Below, one piece after another: positions 33,000-42,363 of a stretch of DNA of 52,972 nucleotides. Positions within the stretch are counted from its first letter, which is position 1, and every line of letters begins with the position of its first letter. This DNA is from Thermoguttaceae bacterium. Its GTDB lineage: Bacteria > Planctomycetota > Planctomycetia > Pirellulales > Thermoguttaceae. The DNA lies in the NCBI GenBank assembly GCA_017447865.1, contig JAFSMO010000081.1, positions 1-52,972 of the forward strand, read 5' to 3'. The notes beneath the pieces are model-generated. The model was not told the origin of the DNA. It did not search any database and was given only the letters and a program-made list of their open reading frames with translations. The position numbers and the translations under genes were made by a program.

Positions 33000-35900
33000 T
33001 CATTTTTTGAGGGTCTTGCGCTCTTCTTCGGCATAGATCCGGCGTTTTTCCTGGAAGTACTCGTACTCCTTCTTTTCGGCGTCGGTCCACGTGTTCGCTT
33101 CGCAGTAGGAGCCGCAGAAGGGGATCAGGAGGTCGAGCCAGCAGGCGAACGTGCGCTTTTCCGCGTCGCTCACCTGGACGCCGTAGTGGGAAGGTTCAAA
33201 GTATGTGAAAATTTTCGGACTGTTTACCGCTCCGTACATTTTGGGCGGGAGCATCTCCGCGCGGCTGCGGGGTTTCAGCCAGGTCATCCACGGGTTTCCG
33301 TCCGGCTTTCCGGAGGTCGTGAGCTCCACGTACGATCGCGTGTACGCCCGTTTCGGGTCCACGTGCCCGGCGCCGATGAGCGAAATGCTCTCCGGTTTGG
33401 CGATCTCGCCCGTCAGGCAGAGCGTGGTCTTTTCGTTCTTCCCGTCGTGGCACCGGACGCAGTGGCGGTCCAGGATCGGCTGGATTTCCTGCCGGTAGCT
33501 GAAACCGTCCACGGGCGCGTTCGGGTCGAGCGAGCGGGGACGCTGGATCCCAAGGTAAAGGTCCGTCGAGTCGAGCCACGAGGCGTTCTGGTACTCAACG
33601 ACGAGCGGGTGAAGTGAACCGTCGAGCCGCCGCGGGATCTGGATCGGCTTGCGCATCGCGAGGGTGGAACCCCGCTGGGAGGTGGTCAGCGCGTCGTTTT
33701 TGTTCTCGTGGCAGCCCAGGCAGGCGAACTGCTCGCCGTTCATGAGCGTCGCCCAGCTGCGCATCGATTGGAGCGTGAAGCCGTTTTCGTCTAGGACCTG
33801 GAAATAGACAGGCAGGCGCGCGGGGACCTGGAAGCAGCAGCTGCCGTCCTCCTCGATCTCGACCTCGCCGATGACGTGCTTCACGTCCCAGCTCCCGGAA
33901 TTGAGCGAAATGGGCGTCTGGCACAGCCCGGTCTCGCACTCGCCGCCGTTCTGGCCGTAGCCCATCCTGCAGCAACGGTACTCGAGCGCCACGACGCGGA
34001 GTTTTTTCGCTTTTCCGGGCTCGATCCCTTTCAGACCGGGGCCGAAGTAAACGTTCTGGAGGTAAAAAGTCCCGAAATTCTCGTCGAGGTCCACGTGGTC
34101 CCCGCGGTCGGGCGGGACGGTCTGCTTCATCACCGGGACGATCCGGCCGGTTCCCTGCCACGGGTCGAAGGCGAGCAGCTCGCGCGTCCCATCGGGTTTC
34201 ATGTAGTACGCGCCGAACGGGGGATTCAGCGGGCCGAACGTCCGCGGGGAGCCTTCCGGAACGAACGAGCAGAGGAAATTTTCCTCGTCGAACGCGAACG
34301 GGTGGGCGTACTGCGGGCCGATCTGCCCGAAAATGTCGATCATGAAATCCTCGATCCCGCGCGGCTTCACGTCGGCGTGCTCGGAGCCGAGGGTCCCGTC
34401 GAGTTTCGTGTTCACCAGCGTGATCCCCTCGTCGCCCTGCGTCCCTTGCGTGCGGTCCACGATGCCGAGCTTGCCTTTGTAGATCGTGTGATGGCCGGAA
34501 ATCGTCGCGAGGACTTTCGAGCTTCCGGGGATCCGCTGGGCGTGCAGGATCGAGGACGGGAACATCGAGTCGTTTCCGTAGTACTCCGTCTGCTGCGTGC
34601 CGTCCGGGTTCATCGAAATGAGCGGGTGATTGTAGAGCGCCGACCGGTCGTTGTACTCCCAGCGCGTGAAGACGATTTTTCCGTCCTCCAGAATTTGTGG
34701 GAGGTTGGTCTGAAGCTGGTCGTACGTCATGCGCCGAATGTCCGAGCCGTCGGCGGCACACGAGTAAATGTCGGCCGAGGCCCTGTACCAGCAGTCGCTG
34801 ATGTGAATGCTGCGGGTGGACGCGAAGACGATCCGGCCATTGGGGAGGAAAAACGGCTCGCAGTCCGCCACGTGCAGGACCTTTCCCTCGGCGTTTTTCA
34901 GCGGGAACGTGAGCCGCTTCACCTGGCGCGTCGCCAGATCCATCGAGTACAAGTAGAGGGAATCGTCGCGGAAATTGCTGCGCATCGAAAAGACCAACGT
35001 CTTGCCGTCGTACGAAAGCGTCGGGTAGCAAATGCACCCTTCCGGCTTTTCGATCAAAACCTCGTTCGTCACCGTCCCGTCCTCATGCAGCGTCGCGAGG
35101 CAAAGCTGGGAGCCGGGTTTGTATGAGGGAGTGACGTCAAGGATCTGCTCGTCCGGAATGTCGTACTTCCCGATCAGGCCGTTGGTCGAGCCAAAAACGT
35201 GGTGCTTCACGTAGATGAACTGGTTTGCGCGGGTCAGAAGCTCGGAGAGGCGGGCTTTTCGGCGCTCGGCGCAGGCCCGGAAGTAAAGCGCCTTCCAGCG
35301 CGCATCGGTCCCGGGAACTCCGGCTTTGGCGAGGGTTTCGCTTTCAGACGCGATGGTTTGGGACGCCGGGAGAGTCGCGCAGTCTTTCAGGACTTTGGAA
35401 ACCAGCTCCTTCTCAAACTCGTTCCCGTTCGCGTCGCGGAACGCCAGCTGAATGTCCAGCCCGCAGTCCTGCGTGAGCCAGTCGCGCTGGAGCCGCCACT
35501 CGGGAAACGCGACCTCCGGCGGGTTTTTGACCGGAACGTCGGCGGGGGGCGCGTCGAAGCACGAAATTTCCGCGATCTGAATGTTCAGGTTCCGCCCGTC
35601 GGCGCAGCTCGGCAGACCGAGGCGTTTTTCCCAGTCGCGCATGGTCCAGTCCCAGCTGAAGCTGATCTTGCGCTGGTTCGACTCATTGACCCGCACGCCA
35701 AGGAATCGGGTTTTGACCGGTTCATCCCACTGGACGAAAGCCGAATTGGACCAGTTGATGAGCGGAAGCTCCGCGTCCCGGACGATCGCGCGGCAGTTCT
35801 GCGTCCCCTGAGCATCGTCGCACGTGAAGACCGTGACGTTCGAGGCCATGGTCAGGACCCCGGCGTTCCGGGCGACGAACCGCACGCCTTTCACGTCACG

Positions 35901-36167
35901 GACTTCGCCGAGGTCGAGAATGAACCGGCCCGTCACCGGGGCCTTGGCCTTCGGCGGGTAAACGCCGGTTTCATCGGTTCCGTCCCGCGTGTCGTCCAGA
36001 ATGCAGGCGTAGGTTCCCAGATCGCCGTCGATCATGCGCTCGATCGCGTACCGTCCCGGCGGGTTGGGGTACACGTCGTCGGCGGTCCAGACCGAAACGG
36101 GCTTGAACTCGGCCGCGAACACGATGGAGAAAGAAAGGAACACTAAAGTAAAAATGAGGGAGCGCAT
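33000..36167 (-). CDS. Secreted F5/8-type-PD40-CXXCH protein (hydrazine-synthase-alpha-like)
   Basis: 1055 residues from ATG 36167 (13th codon of the open frame; gives signal peptide ending VFAA). A discoidin/F5-8-type sugar-binding region at about 20-175 (IERMIDGDLGTYACILDD, RFILDLGEVRDVKGVRF), a helical stretch, PD40-like blades (YPTLSYDGKTLVFSMRS, ADGSDIRRMTYDQ, FTRWEYNDRS) and the HzsA-type C-terminal part with CLGCH (816-820) and CVRCH (903-907). Same overall type as the protein at 16663 but with a different N-terminal module. No partner subunits nearby. The locus (dehydratase and MFS genes upstream) suggests a role in sugar-acid or glycan use. Confidence 0.84.
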   Translation of the reverse strand: MRSLIFTLVFLSFSIVFAAEFKPVSVWTADDVYPNPPGRYAIERMIDGDLGTYACILDDTRDGTDETGVYPPKAKAPVTGRFILDLGEVRDVKGVRFVARNAGVLTMASNVTVFTCDDAQGTQNCRAIVRDAELPLINWSNSAFVQWDEPVKTRFLGVRVNESNQRKISFSWDWTMRDWEKRLGLPSCADGRNLNIQIAEISCFDAPPADVPVKNPPEVAFPEWRLQRDWLTQDCGLDIQLAFRDANGNEFEKELVSKVLKDCATLPASQTIASESETLAKAGVPGTDARWKALYFRACAERRKARLSELLTRANQFIYVKHHVFGSTNGLIGKYDIPDEQILDVTPSYKPGSQLCLATLHEDGTVTNEVLIEKPEGCICYPTLSYDGKTLVFSMRSNFRDDSLYLYSMDLATRQVKRLTFPLKNAEGKVLHVADCEPFFLPNGRIVFASTRSIHISDCWYRASADIYSCAADGSDIRRMTYDQLQTNLPQILEDGKIVFTRWEYNDRSALYNHPLISMNPDGTQQTEYYGNDSMFPSSILHAQRIPGSSKVLATISGHHTIYKGKLGIVDRTQGTQGDEGITLVNTKLDGTLGSEHADVKPRGIEDFMIDIFGQIGPQYAHPFAFDEENFLCSFVPEGSPRTFGPLNPPFGAYYMKPDGTRELLAFDPWQGTGRIVPVMKQTVPPDRGDHVDLDENFGTFYLQNVYFGPGLKGIEPGKAKKLRVVALEYRCCRMGYGQNGGECETGLCQTPISLNSGSWDVKHVIGEVEIEEDGSCCFQVPARLPVYFQVLDENGFTLQSMRSWATLMNGEQFACLGCHENKNDALTTSQRGSTLAMRKPIQIPRRLDGSLHPLVVEYQNASWLDSTDLYLGIQRPRSLDPNAPVDGFSYRQEIQPILDRHCVRCHDGKNEKTTLCLTGEIAKPESISLIGAGHVDPKRAYTRSYVELTTSGKPDGNPWMTWLKPRSRAEMLPPKMYGAVNSPKIFTYFEPSHYGVQVSDAEKRTFACWLDLLIPFCGSYCEANTWTDAEKKEYEYFQEKRRIYAEEERKTLKK

Positions 36168-36199
36168 AATGAGTGGCCTTTCTTTTCTCTTGGAAGTTT

Positions 36200-37366
36200 T
36201 CAAAAATATTTCTTCGCGTTGGACGGCCGGATCTCCGTGAGCGTCCCTTTGTAGTGGCGCAGGGAGGTGGGAACGTACGGGTGCTTCGCGATCTCGTCTT
36301 CACGCAGATCCACGCCCAGACCGGGGCGGTCGTTGATCTGCATCTTGCCGTTCACGACTTTCACGTCTTCGTCGCAGACCTCGCAGCGCCACGGAACGTC
36401 CGACGACATGGTTTCGAGCAGGAAGAAACTCGGGGTCGAAGCCGCCAGCTGGAGCGTCGCCGCGTTCGCCACCGGGCCGCTCGGATTGTGCGGGCACAGC
36501 GGAATGTGGTGGGTCTCCGCGATGGCCGCGATCTTTTTCAGTTCCGTCAGACCGCCCGCATGGGAAACGTCCGGCTGGATGTAATCGGCGCCGCGCGCTT
36601 CCAGAAGCGAACGGAACGCCCAGCTCCCGTAAAGGCGCTCCCCGAACGAAAGCGGAACATCGATGCGCGAGCGCAGGTCGGCGATCGCCTCGATCGTGTC
36701 GGGGATGATCGGCTCCTCGAACCAGAAAATATTGTAGTTTTTCAGTTCCTTCGCAATGCGCAGAGCGGTCGGGAGGTCAAAACGTCCGTGGCCTTCGATC
36801 AAAATCTCGGCTTTTCCCGCACACGCTTCGTAAACCAGTTCGACGCAGCGGATCGCCTTGCGGAAAACGGCGGGGTCGATGCTCCGGTAGGACGAGCCGA
36901 ACGGGTCCCACTTCAGGCCGTACCACTGGCACTCCGCGATGGTCTGGGCGGCTTTCTCGGCAAATTCCTCGGGTTCTTTTGCGGGGGCGAACCAGCCGTT
37001 GGCGTAGCAGGGAACTTCCCGCCGGACTTCCCCGCCCAGCAGACGCCAGCAAGGGACGCCGAGGTCCTTCCCCAGAATATCCCAGAGCGCCATATCGACG
37101 GCAGAGATCGCGCTCATCAGGACCGGGCCGCCGCGCCAGTAGGCGTCACGGTACGAATCGTGCCAGATCGCCTCGATGTTGCGGGGGTCTTTCCCGATCA
37201 GGTCGCGCTCCAGATCATGGACCGCCTGAACGACCGTCGGCTCTTTGTACTCGAGCGTCGCTTCGCCCACGCCGTACAGACCGTCCACGTCGGTCATGAC
37301 CTTCACAAAAACCCAGTTCGTCCGGTACGCGTTGCAGATGAAAGTGCGAATTTCTTTAATTTTCAC
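36200..37366 (-). CDS. Enolase-superfamily acid-sugar dehydratase (mandelate racemase/galactonate dehydratase type)
   Basis: 388 residues with a GTG start. Cap domain 1-115 (GEATLEYKEPTV, DMALWDILGKDLGVPCWRLLGG split) and a TIM barrel with metal/catalytic motifs IEGHGRFD (His in the DxH-like position, metal ligand here Glu), FEEP, GERLYG and CPHNPSGP. This arrangement matches galactonate/mannonate-type dehydratases, which remove water from aldonic acids to 2-keto-3-deoxy products. Cytoplasmic. The MFS carrier gene ends 7 bp before its start, and the HzsA-like gene begins 33 bp after it, so the three are probably one transcript. Confidence 0.88.
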   Translation of the reverse strand: MKIKEIRTFICNAYRTNWVFVKVMTDVDGLYGVGEATLEYKEPTVVQAVHDLERDLIGKDPRNIEAIWHDSYRDAYWRGGPVLMSAISAVDMALWDILGKDLGVPCWRLLGGEVRREVPCYANGWFAPAKEPEEFAEKAAQTIAECQWYGLKWDPFGSSYRSIDPAVFRKAIRCVELVYEACAGKAEILIEGHGRFDLPTALRIAKELKNYNIFWFEEPIIPDTIEAIADLRSRIDVPLSFGERLYGSWAFRSLLEARGADYIQPDVSHAGGLTELKKIAAIAETHHIPLCPHNPSGPVANAATLQLAASTPSFFLLETMSSDVPWRCEVCDEDVKVVNGKMQINDRPGLGVDLREDEIAKHPYVPTSLRHYKGTLTEIRPSNAKKYF

Positions 37367-37372
37367 GGCCTT

Positions 37373-38629
37373 TTACTCCTGAATCCGATCTCGTTTGAAG
37401 GTGAAAAGTAAAGCCACTAAAACGGCCAAAAATCCGATGAAGTACACGCCGCCGAGGAGCTGGAACCCATAGGAAAGCCCGTCGGCTTTGCCGTAGTGGT
37501 CCGCCAGCCGGCCCAGAATGTACGGCGAGGTGGAGCCGATCAAAAAGGCGATGAACGACATAAACGCGACGGCCGAGGATCGGATCACGGGCGGAACCAC
37601 GTCGAACATCGCGGCGTGCGTGTTCGTCTCGTAAAGCCCGCGGAAGATCCCGAAAACCGCGAACGCGGCGCACGTCATGGCCAAACTCCCCGCAAGGCCG
37701 CAGAAGTAAATGGCCGGCGCGCCGAGCAGAAGGGCCAGTGCCTGAATGACGAGGCGGAACCGTTCGAATTTCTGAATGAAAAGGTCCGTTACGACGCCGC
37801 CCAGCAGGATCCCGATGAATGCCGCCGCATTGTGGTAGAACATCGAATTCCAACCGGCCATGGTGACGTCAAGGTCGTATTTCTCGCTCAAAAACGTCGG
37901 GCCCCACTGCATGTAGCCGTTATTAACGAACACGATCGCGGAAAAGCCGATGGTCAAAAGGAGGACCGTCGGCGTGGTCAGGAAGAACCGGAGCGTCGCG
38001 CCCAACGACGGCGTTTTCTGTGGCGTTTCCGGCTTTTCTTGCGGTTCCGCGTCTTCCTGCGTTTCCTCGGGCATTCCCTTCAGGCGGAAGATGAAAACGA
38101 TCCCGAGCAGGAAGCCCAAAGCCCCGTAAACGTAGAACGCGGAGCGCCACCCGCCGAAGTGCTGCGCGATCCAGCCGGCGAGGAATCCGCTCGAGATCAC
38201 GCCGAAGTAGAACGCGCCCTGATGCACCGAAAACGCGATGGAACGGGTCTTTTTGTGCCACGCCGCCAGAAGCGGGTAGGCCGCCGGGACGTAAAAGGAC
38301 TCACCGCCCCCCGTCGCCACCGAGCGGAGCAGAACGAGCATCAAAAACCCGTTCGCCAGACCGGTCAGCATCGTGGAGAGCGACCAGAAAAGGAGGCAGA
38401 ACGTGATGATCCACTTTTTGTTAAAGTGGTCCCCGATCCAGCCCGTGATCGGCATCAGGATCGCCAAAACGGCCAGAAGGACCGTCGCGGCCAGGCCCAT
38501 TTGCTCACTGGTCAGCTGCAGGTCGGCCTGGATCGGATTGCTCAAAATGCCGAAAAGGGCGCGGTCCGCCTGGTTGAACAAAAACGCAAGTGAAAGGAGG
38601 AGCAAAAGCTCCCAGCGGTAATATTTCAT
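37373..38629 (-). CDS. MFS transporter, sugar-acid/hexuronate type
   Basis: 418 residues with 12 predicted membrane helices and a cytoplasmic loop rich in Glu/Gln/Pro (about 188-205). Family marks: NQADRALFGILS in helix 1, GWIGDHFNKKW between helices 2 and 3, and RSVATGGGESFYVPAAYP in helix 4, typical of anion:cation symporters of the ACS/hexuronate group. Its stop lies 7 bp before the dehydratase start, which suggests it imports the acid sugar that enzyme acts on. Confidence 0.88.
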   Translation of the reverse strand: MKYYRWELLLLLSLAFLFNQADRALFGILSNPIQADLQLTSEQMGLAATVLLAVLAILMPITGWIGDHFNKKWIITFCLLFWSLSTMLTGLANGFLMLVLLRSVATGGGESFYVPAAYPLLAAWHKKTRSIAFSVHQGAFYFGVISSGFLAGWIAQHFGGWRSAFYVYGALGFLLGIVFIFRLKGMPEETQEDAEPQEKPETPQKTPSLGATLRFFLTTPTVLLLTIGFSAIVFVNNGYMQWGPTFLSEKYDLDVTMAGWNSMFYHNAAAFIGILLGGVVTDLFIQKFERFRLVIQALALLLGAPAIYFCGLAGSLAMTCAAFAVFGIFRGLYETNTHAAMFDVVPPVIRSSAVAFMSFIAFLIGSTSPYILGRLADHYGKADGLSYGFQLLGGVYFIGFLAVLVALLFTFKRDRIQE

Positions 38630-38654
38630 TTCAGTTTGACTTCAAAAAAGTAAA

Positions 38655-40901
38655 TCACTCAAAAACCATCAACCGGATCGACTCACCCGGAACGGGGCCC
38701 AGCGCGTCGGCAGTCGTCGCTTCTCCCGGCGCCGCGGCGTGAGTCAGTTTTTTGCCCGGAACGGTGAGCGTGAACGGGGCCGGCTCCTTGTTCGGGTTCC
38801 AGAGCAGAACGCCGAGTTTTTTGCCCGACTCGTCCGTGTAGGCTTTCGCGATGAGTTTCCCTTCGCACGTGAAACCGTCCGAATCGACGAATTTCCCGCG
38901 CACGAGCAGATCGGCGTGGGCCTTCTGGAACTCGATCACGGATTTCGAGTAGGCGAAACACTCGGACGCTTCGCGGTCGAAATGGCCGAAACCGAGTCGG
39001 TCGCGACTGTGGCACTCCACGTACTCCTGCGTCGTGGGGAGTTTGCCCGTCAGGACGCACTTTTTGTCCGGCGGGTAACGCAGCTCGATCTCATGATTCA
39101 GCCCGAAAACGCACGCGTAGTTCGTGAAGCACGGGTGCTCGACCGGCATCGGGTCGCGAATCGTCAGAGTGACCTCCGGGAACGTGTACCGGTAAAGCTC
39201 CGGGAAACGCAAATTCCCGGGGACGTTTTCGATCATCGCGTTGAGGACCGTCGCATTCGGCGGGCCGAACGCTCCGAAGCACATGCCGTGGTAGTAAGAA
39301 ACCGCCTGGGCGCCGGCGTCGTTCAGGCCTTCCGTCAGGATGATGAAATTCGGGTTGATCTTCTTCATGGCCGCGTCGAGTTTTTCAAGCAGGTAGGCGG
39401 CCTGCGTGCCGTGACCCATCGACGGGACCGGGTGGCCGTGATTCGGCGCGAAGCAAAGCCGGGAGTGACCGACGCCGAGCTGGTCGAACAGAAGCCCGTC
39501 GGCGCCGAAATCGTTCGCCTGCTTCGCCAGACCGAGCATGATCTCGAACCAGCGCGGATTCCCGGAACAGGCCAGGCCGCAGAAGTGGGCCGGTGAATCG
39601 TCGAATTTCTGCCAGACTTCGTGCGCGACCGAGCCGTCCTTCATGCGCATGCTCAGCGCTTCGCCTTCTTTCTCCCAGAACGCTTTATTATCCGAGTCGA
39701 TGAGCTGGCCGTTCGCGTACATGTAAACCCGCTTCCCGCGTGCGTGGGCGGCGGCGATCCCCTTGATCAGCTCCTCACGCCCGCCGAGTTCCTCCGCCGG
39801 GAAATATTCCGGGTACAAATGATCGTGCCCGCCGTGATGCCAGCCGAAAAGGGCGATGAAGTCGTAGCCCATCGCGTCGGCCGCGTCGCAGATCGCCCCG
39901 CCAATGTCGGAGTACTTCCACATGGTGTGGCGGCCATTCTGCTGCTTCAGGATCACGAGGAACATTCCGCTCATGTTCTTGACCCACTCGGGTTTCTGCT
40001 CGCCGACTTTCGCCCACGTGTCGAACCAGGCGCGGTAGTGCCGGGCCGCGACGTGCCAGTCGCCCGAGTACGGCAGGACGTTCAGGAGGTTTTTGCTCCA
40101 GACCACCGGCTTTCCGTCCGTCATGGCCGGGATCTGCGGCAGGTGGATGATGCTCACTTTGAACTTTTTCGTCCCGGGCGAGTAACGCACCGTGAAACGC
40201 TTCGACTCTCGCGCCGGGTCGTAACTCCCGACGGAAAGCCCGAACTGCTCGCCGGCGAACGCGATCCACTGCATCGTGAACGGGTGGCTCGGGTACTGCG
40301 CGCTCTTCACGTAGTCATCCCCGGCTTTCGGCCAGGTCTGGCCCCACATCGGGTCATTCACCTCCTGCGGCTGGTCCGGCGTGGTCGTGAACTTTTCGCC
40401 CAGACCACACGGCCAGAGGAGCGGCGTCTTGCTCAGATCCGCGTCGATGCCGATGAGCACCGGGCCGGTGAACTCGGAAACGACCCAGTCGGTCGTGCCG
40501 TTCGTTACGTCGGCGTTCATCTGGAACGCGCCGTCTTTAACGCAGACCGTCAGCCGGACCGAAATTTTGAACGTGCGGTCACCGAGGCGCATTTCCGGGT
40601 AAAAAACCTCGAAACTGCCGTCGGCGATCTGCTTCTGCTCGAGCCGCTGCTCTGTGTCCTCGATGATGAGCGTTTTGCCGGAGTAGTCCGGATTGGCCGG
40701 GTTTTCCAGGAGCGCCATCGACCAGACCGGGCGGGGACTTCCCGCCACTGAGGGGCTTCCCTGGGTCGGCGTGATGGAAAGGCCCTGGGCGTTCCATACG
40801 AGCGTGGCGGTTTCGGTTTTCAGCTCAAGGTTCGGGCTGGCCGCCAGCGCCGCTGCAGCGAAACCGAGCATAAAGAGGAAGGAAAGGATGAATCGTTTCA
40901 T
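38655..40901 (-). CDS. Secreted DUF6259-like TIM-barrel glycosidase-type protein
   Basis: 748 residues, signal peptide 1-20 (ending ALAA), N-terminal beta-sandwich (about 25-290) and a TIM-barrel region from about 310: YDFIALFGWHHGGHDHLYPEY (split), RGKRVYMYANGQLIDS, ADGLLFDQLGVGHSRLC (Asp candidate), NFIILTEGLND (Glu candidate), then a C-terminal beta domain (KLGVLLWNPNKEPAPFTL). These match the larger protein at 29495 in order. I see no ribosome site before the ATG. 25 bp separate its stop from the MFS start. Likely hydrolyses a glycan outside the cell to supply the carrier and dehydratase. Confidence 0.74.
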   Translation of the reverse strand: MKRFILSFLFMLGFAAAALAASPNLELKTETATLVWNAQGLSITPTQGSPSVAGSPRPVWSMALLENPANPDYSGKTLIIEDTEQRLEQKQIADGSFEVFYPEMRLGDRTFKISVRLTVCVKDGAFQMNADVTNGTTDWVVSEFTGPVLIGIDADLSKTPLLWPCGLGEKFTTTPDQPQEVNDPMWGQTWPKAGDDYVKSAQYPSHPFTMQWIAFAGEQFGLSVGSYDPARESKRFTVRYSPGTKKFKVSIIHLPQIPAMTDGKPVVWSKNLLNVLPYSGDWHVAARHYRAWFDTWAKVGEQKPEWVKNMSGMFLVILKQQNGRHTMWKYSDIGGAICDAADAMGYDFIALFGWHHGGHDHLYPEYFPAEELGGREELIKGIAAAHARGKRVYMYANGQLIDSDNKAFWEKEGEALSMRMKDGSVAHEVWQKFDDSPAHFCGLACSGNPRWFEIMLGLAKQANDFGADGLLFDQLGVGHSRLCFAPNHGHPVPSMGHGTQAAYLLEKLDAAMKKINPNFIILTEGLNDAGAQAVSYYHGMCFGAFGPPNATVLNAMIENVPGNLRFPELYRYTFPEVTLTIRDPMPVEHPCFTNYACVFGLNHEIELRYPPDKKCVLTGKLPTTQEYVECHSRDRLGFGHFDREASECFAYSKSVIEFQKAHADLLVRGKFVDSDGFTCEGKLIAKAYTDESGKKLGVLLWNPNKEPAPFTLTVPGKKLTHAAAPGEATTADALGPVPGESIRLMVFE

Positions 40902-40930
40902 TTTCGTGCGTGATTAAAAAAAGGAAAGGG

Positions 40931-42091
40931 TCAATTCTCCGTTGATTGATTGAATCGGTCCACGACCAGTGCGATCGCGCCGTCGCCGCAGACGTTGCAG
41001 GCGGTCCCGAAGCAGTCGGTTGTGATGTATAAAGCGATCATCAGGCCGGTCGCCACTTCGTCGAAGCCGAGGATGCTCTGAAGGAGGGCCGTGGCCGCCA
41101 TGATGGCTCCGCCGGGGACGCCGGGGGCCGCGATCATCGTGACGCCAAGCAGCGCGATGAAGGCCGCAAAGGTCGGCAGCGAAGCGTCGCCGCCCGTCAG
41201 GATGGCGATCGCCAGCGCGAAAGCCGTGATTTTCAGCGTACTGCCGGCCAGGTGGATCGTCGCGCAAAGAGGGACGCAAAAGTCCGCGATTTCCGGCTTC
41301 ACGCCGTTTTTCTTGACCTGCTGGAGCGTGACGGGGATCGTCGCGGCCGACGAAGAAGTCCCCAAAGCCGTGAAGTAGGCCGGGAGCATGTTCCAGAACG
41401 CCTTGAGCGGGTTTTTCCGGGCGATCAAACCGGCCGTGATGAACTGGATCGCGAGCAGACCGAAGTGCAGGTCGAAAACGACCAGAATGATTTTCCCGAA
41501 GACGTTGAGCATTTTCCAGATCGTCCCTTCGGCGGTCATTCCCATGAAGATGCACATGATGAAAATCGGGAGGAACGGAATGATCGTCTTGATGATCAGG
41601 CGCTCGATGATGAACCGGAACTCGTCGGCGAGGAGTTTCAGTGAGTCGGATTTCGTTTTGGCGATCCCGATCCCCAAAACGAAGGCGAGGACCAGCGCGG
41701 TCATGACCCCCATCGCGGGAGGAATTTCGATCGTGAAATACGGAGCCAGATTGGACCCCTCAGGCGGCGCGACGACGGAAAGGTCTTTCAGGAGCCACGG
41801 GAAAACCTTCTCGCAGCTGAAATACGTCATGAAGCCCGAGAAGAGGGTCGAGCCGTACGCGAGAAAAACGGTCAGAAGGAGCATTTTCCCCGAACTGCCT
41901 CCCAGGCCGGAGATTCCGGAAATGATCAGGCCGAGGATGATCAGCGGGATACAGAAACCGAGGTACTGCGCGAAGATCGACTGGATCGTCGTGAAAATCC
42001 GAACCGCCCAATCGGGAAGGAAAAGGCCCAGCACGATGCCGAGCACGACCGCGATCAGAACACGAGCAAGGAGGGGAAGGTGAAAACGCAT
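40931..42091 (-). CDS. Dicarboxylate/amino acid:cation symporter (DAACS family)
   Basis: 386 residues, eight helices plus two hairpins as in GltPh/SstT. Key segments: the serine-rich hairpin GTSSSAATIPVT, the NMDGT-type region replaced by AGSTLKITAFALAIA (the usual NMDGT reads HLAGST), and the C-terminal substrate helix CFGTACNVCGDGAIALVVDRF. The D-to-N/A changes at the substrate site are those of SstT-like and uncharacterised members. Sodium-coupled uptake of an acidic or neutral amino acid is likely. Own promoter at 42180. Confidence 0.88.
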   Translation of the reverse strand: MRFHLPLLARVLIAVVLGIVLGLFLPDWAVRIFTTIQSIFAQYLGFCIPLIILGLIISGISGLGGSSGKMLLLTVFLAYGSTLFSGFMTYFSCEKVFPWLLKDLSVVAPPEGSNLAPYFTIEIPPAMGVMTALVLAFVLGIGIAKTKSDSLKLLADEFRFIIERLIIKTIIPFLPIFIMCIFMGMTAEGTIWKMLNVFGKIILVVFDLHFGLLAIQFITAGLIARKNPLKAFWNMLPAYFTALGTSSSAATIPVTLQQVKKNGVKPEIADFCVPLCATIHLAGSTLKITAFALAIAILTGGDASLPTFAAFIALLGVTMIAAPGVPGGAIMAATALLQSILGFDEVATGLMIALYITTDCFGTACNVCGDGAIALVVDRFNQSTEN

Positions 42092-42179
42092 TTCGAAGAT
42101 GGAATTCTAAAGGATGAAGGGTGAGGAAACGAAAGGGACCCGGGCCAAAACGGGCGACCCGAATCAACCGCCAGACCTC

Positions 42180-42207
42180 ATTATACACTTCCCCCAAAGA
42201 AAGTCAA
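42180..42207 (-). promoter_or_regulatory. Sigma70-type promoter for the symporter gene
   Basis: On the minus strand TTGACT (42202-42207), 16-bp spacer, TATAAT (42180-42185). It lies 89 bp upstream of the symporter ATG and could drive the whole run down to 29495. Confidence 0.78.
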
Positions 42208-42252
42208 GCACCGTAAAGAAAAAAAGTCGCCAAAAAAAAGCGAATTCGAATA

Positions 42253-42358
42253 GAGAGTGGAGTGTGGAGTGGGAAAAGCCTAAAGGCTTTTAAGAGTTCA
42301 AGTTTTTCTGAAGCCTGCGTTACGCGAAGCGCCAACTCCACACTCCACACTCCACACT
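42253..42358. repeat. Heptamer-ended element A
   Basis: Left array GAGAGTG-GAGTGTG-GAGTGGG (42253-42273), right array of ACTCCAC units (42334-42358) in the opposite sense, so the ends pair. The centre holds the hairpin AAAAGCC/GGCTTTT (42274-42291) and a CTGAAGCCTGCGTTACGCGAAGCG core shared with the elements at 50743 and 52863 (CTGAAG and GCGTTACGC parts). The right array ends 5 bp from the larE stop. Confidence 0.88.
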
Positions 42359-42363
42359 TTTGT

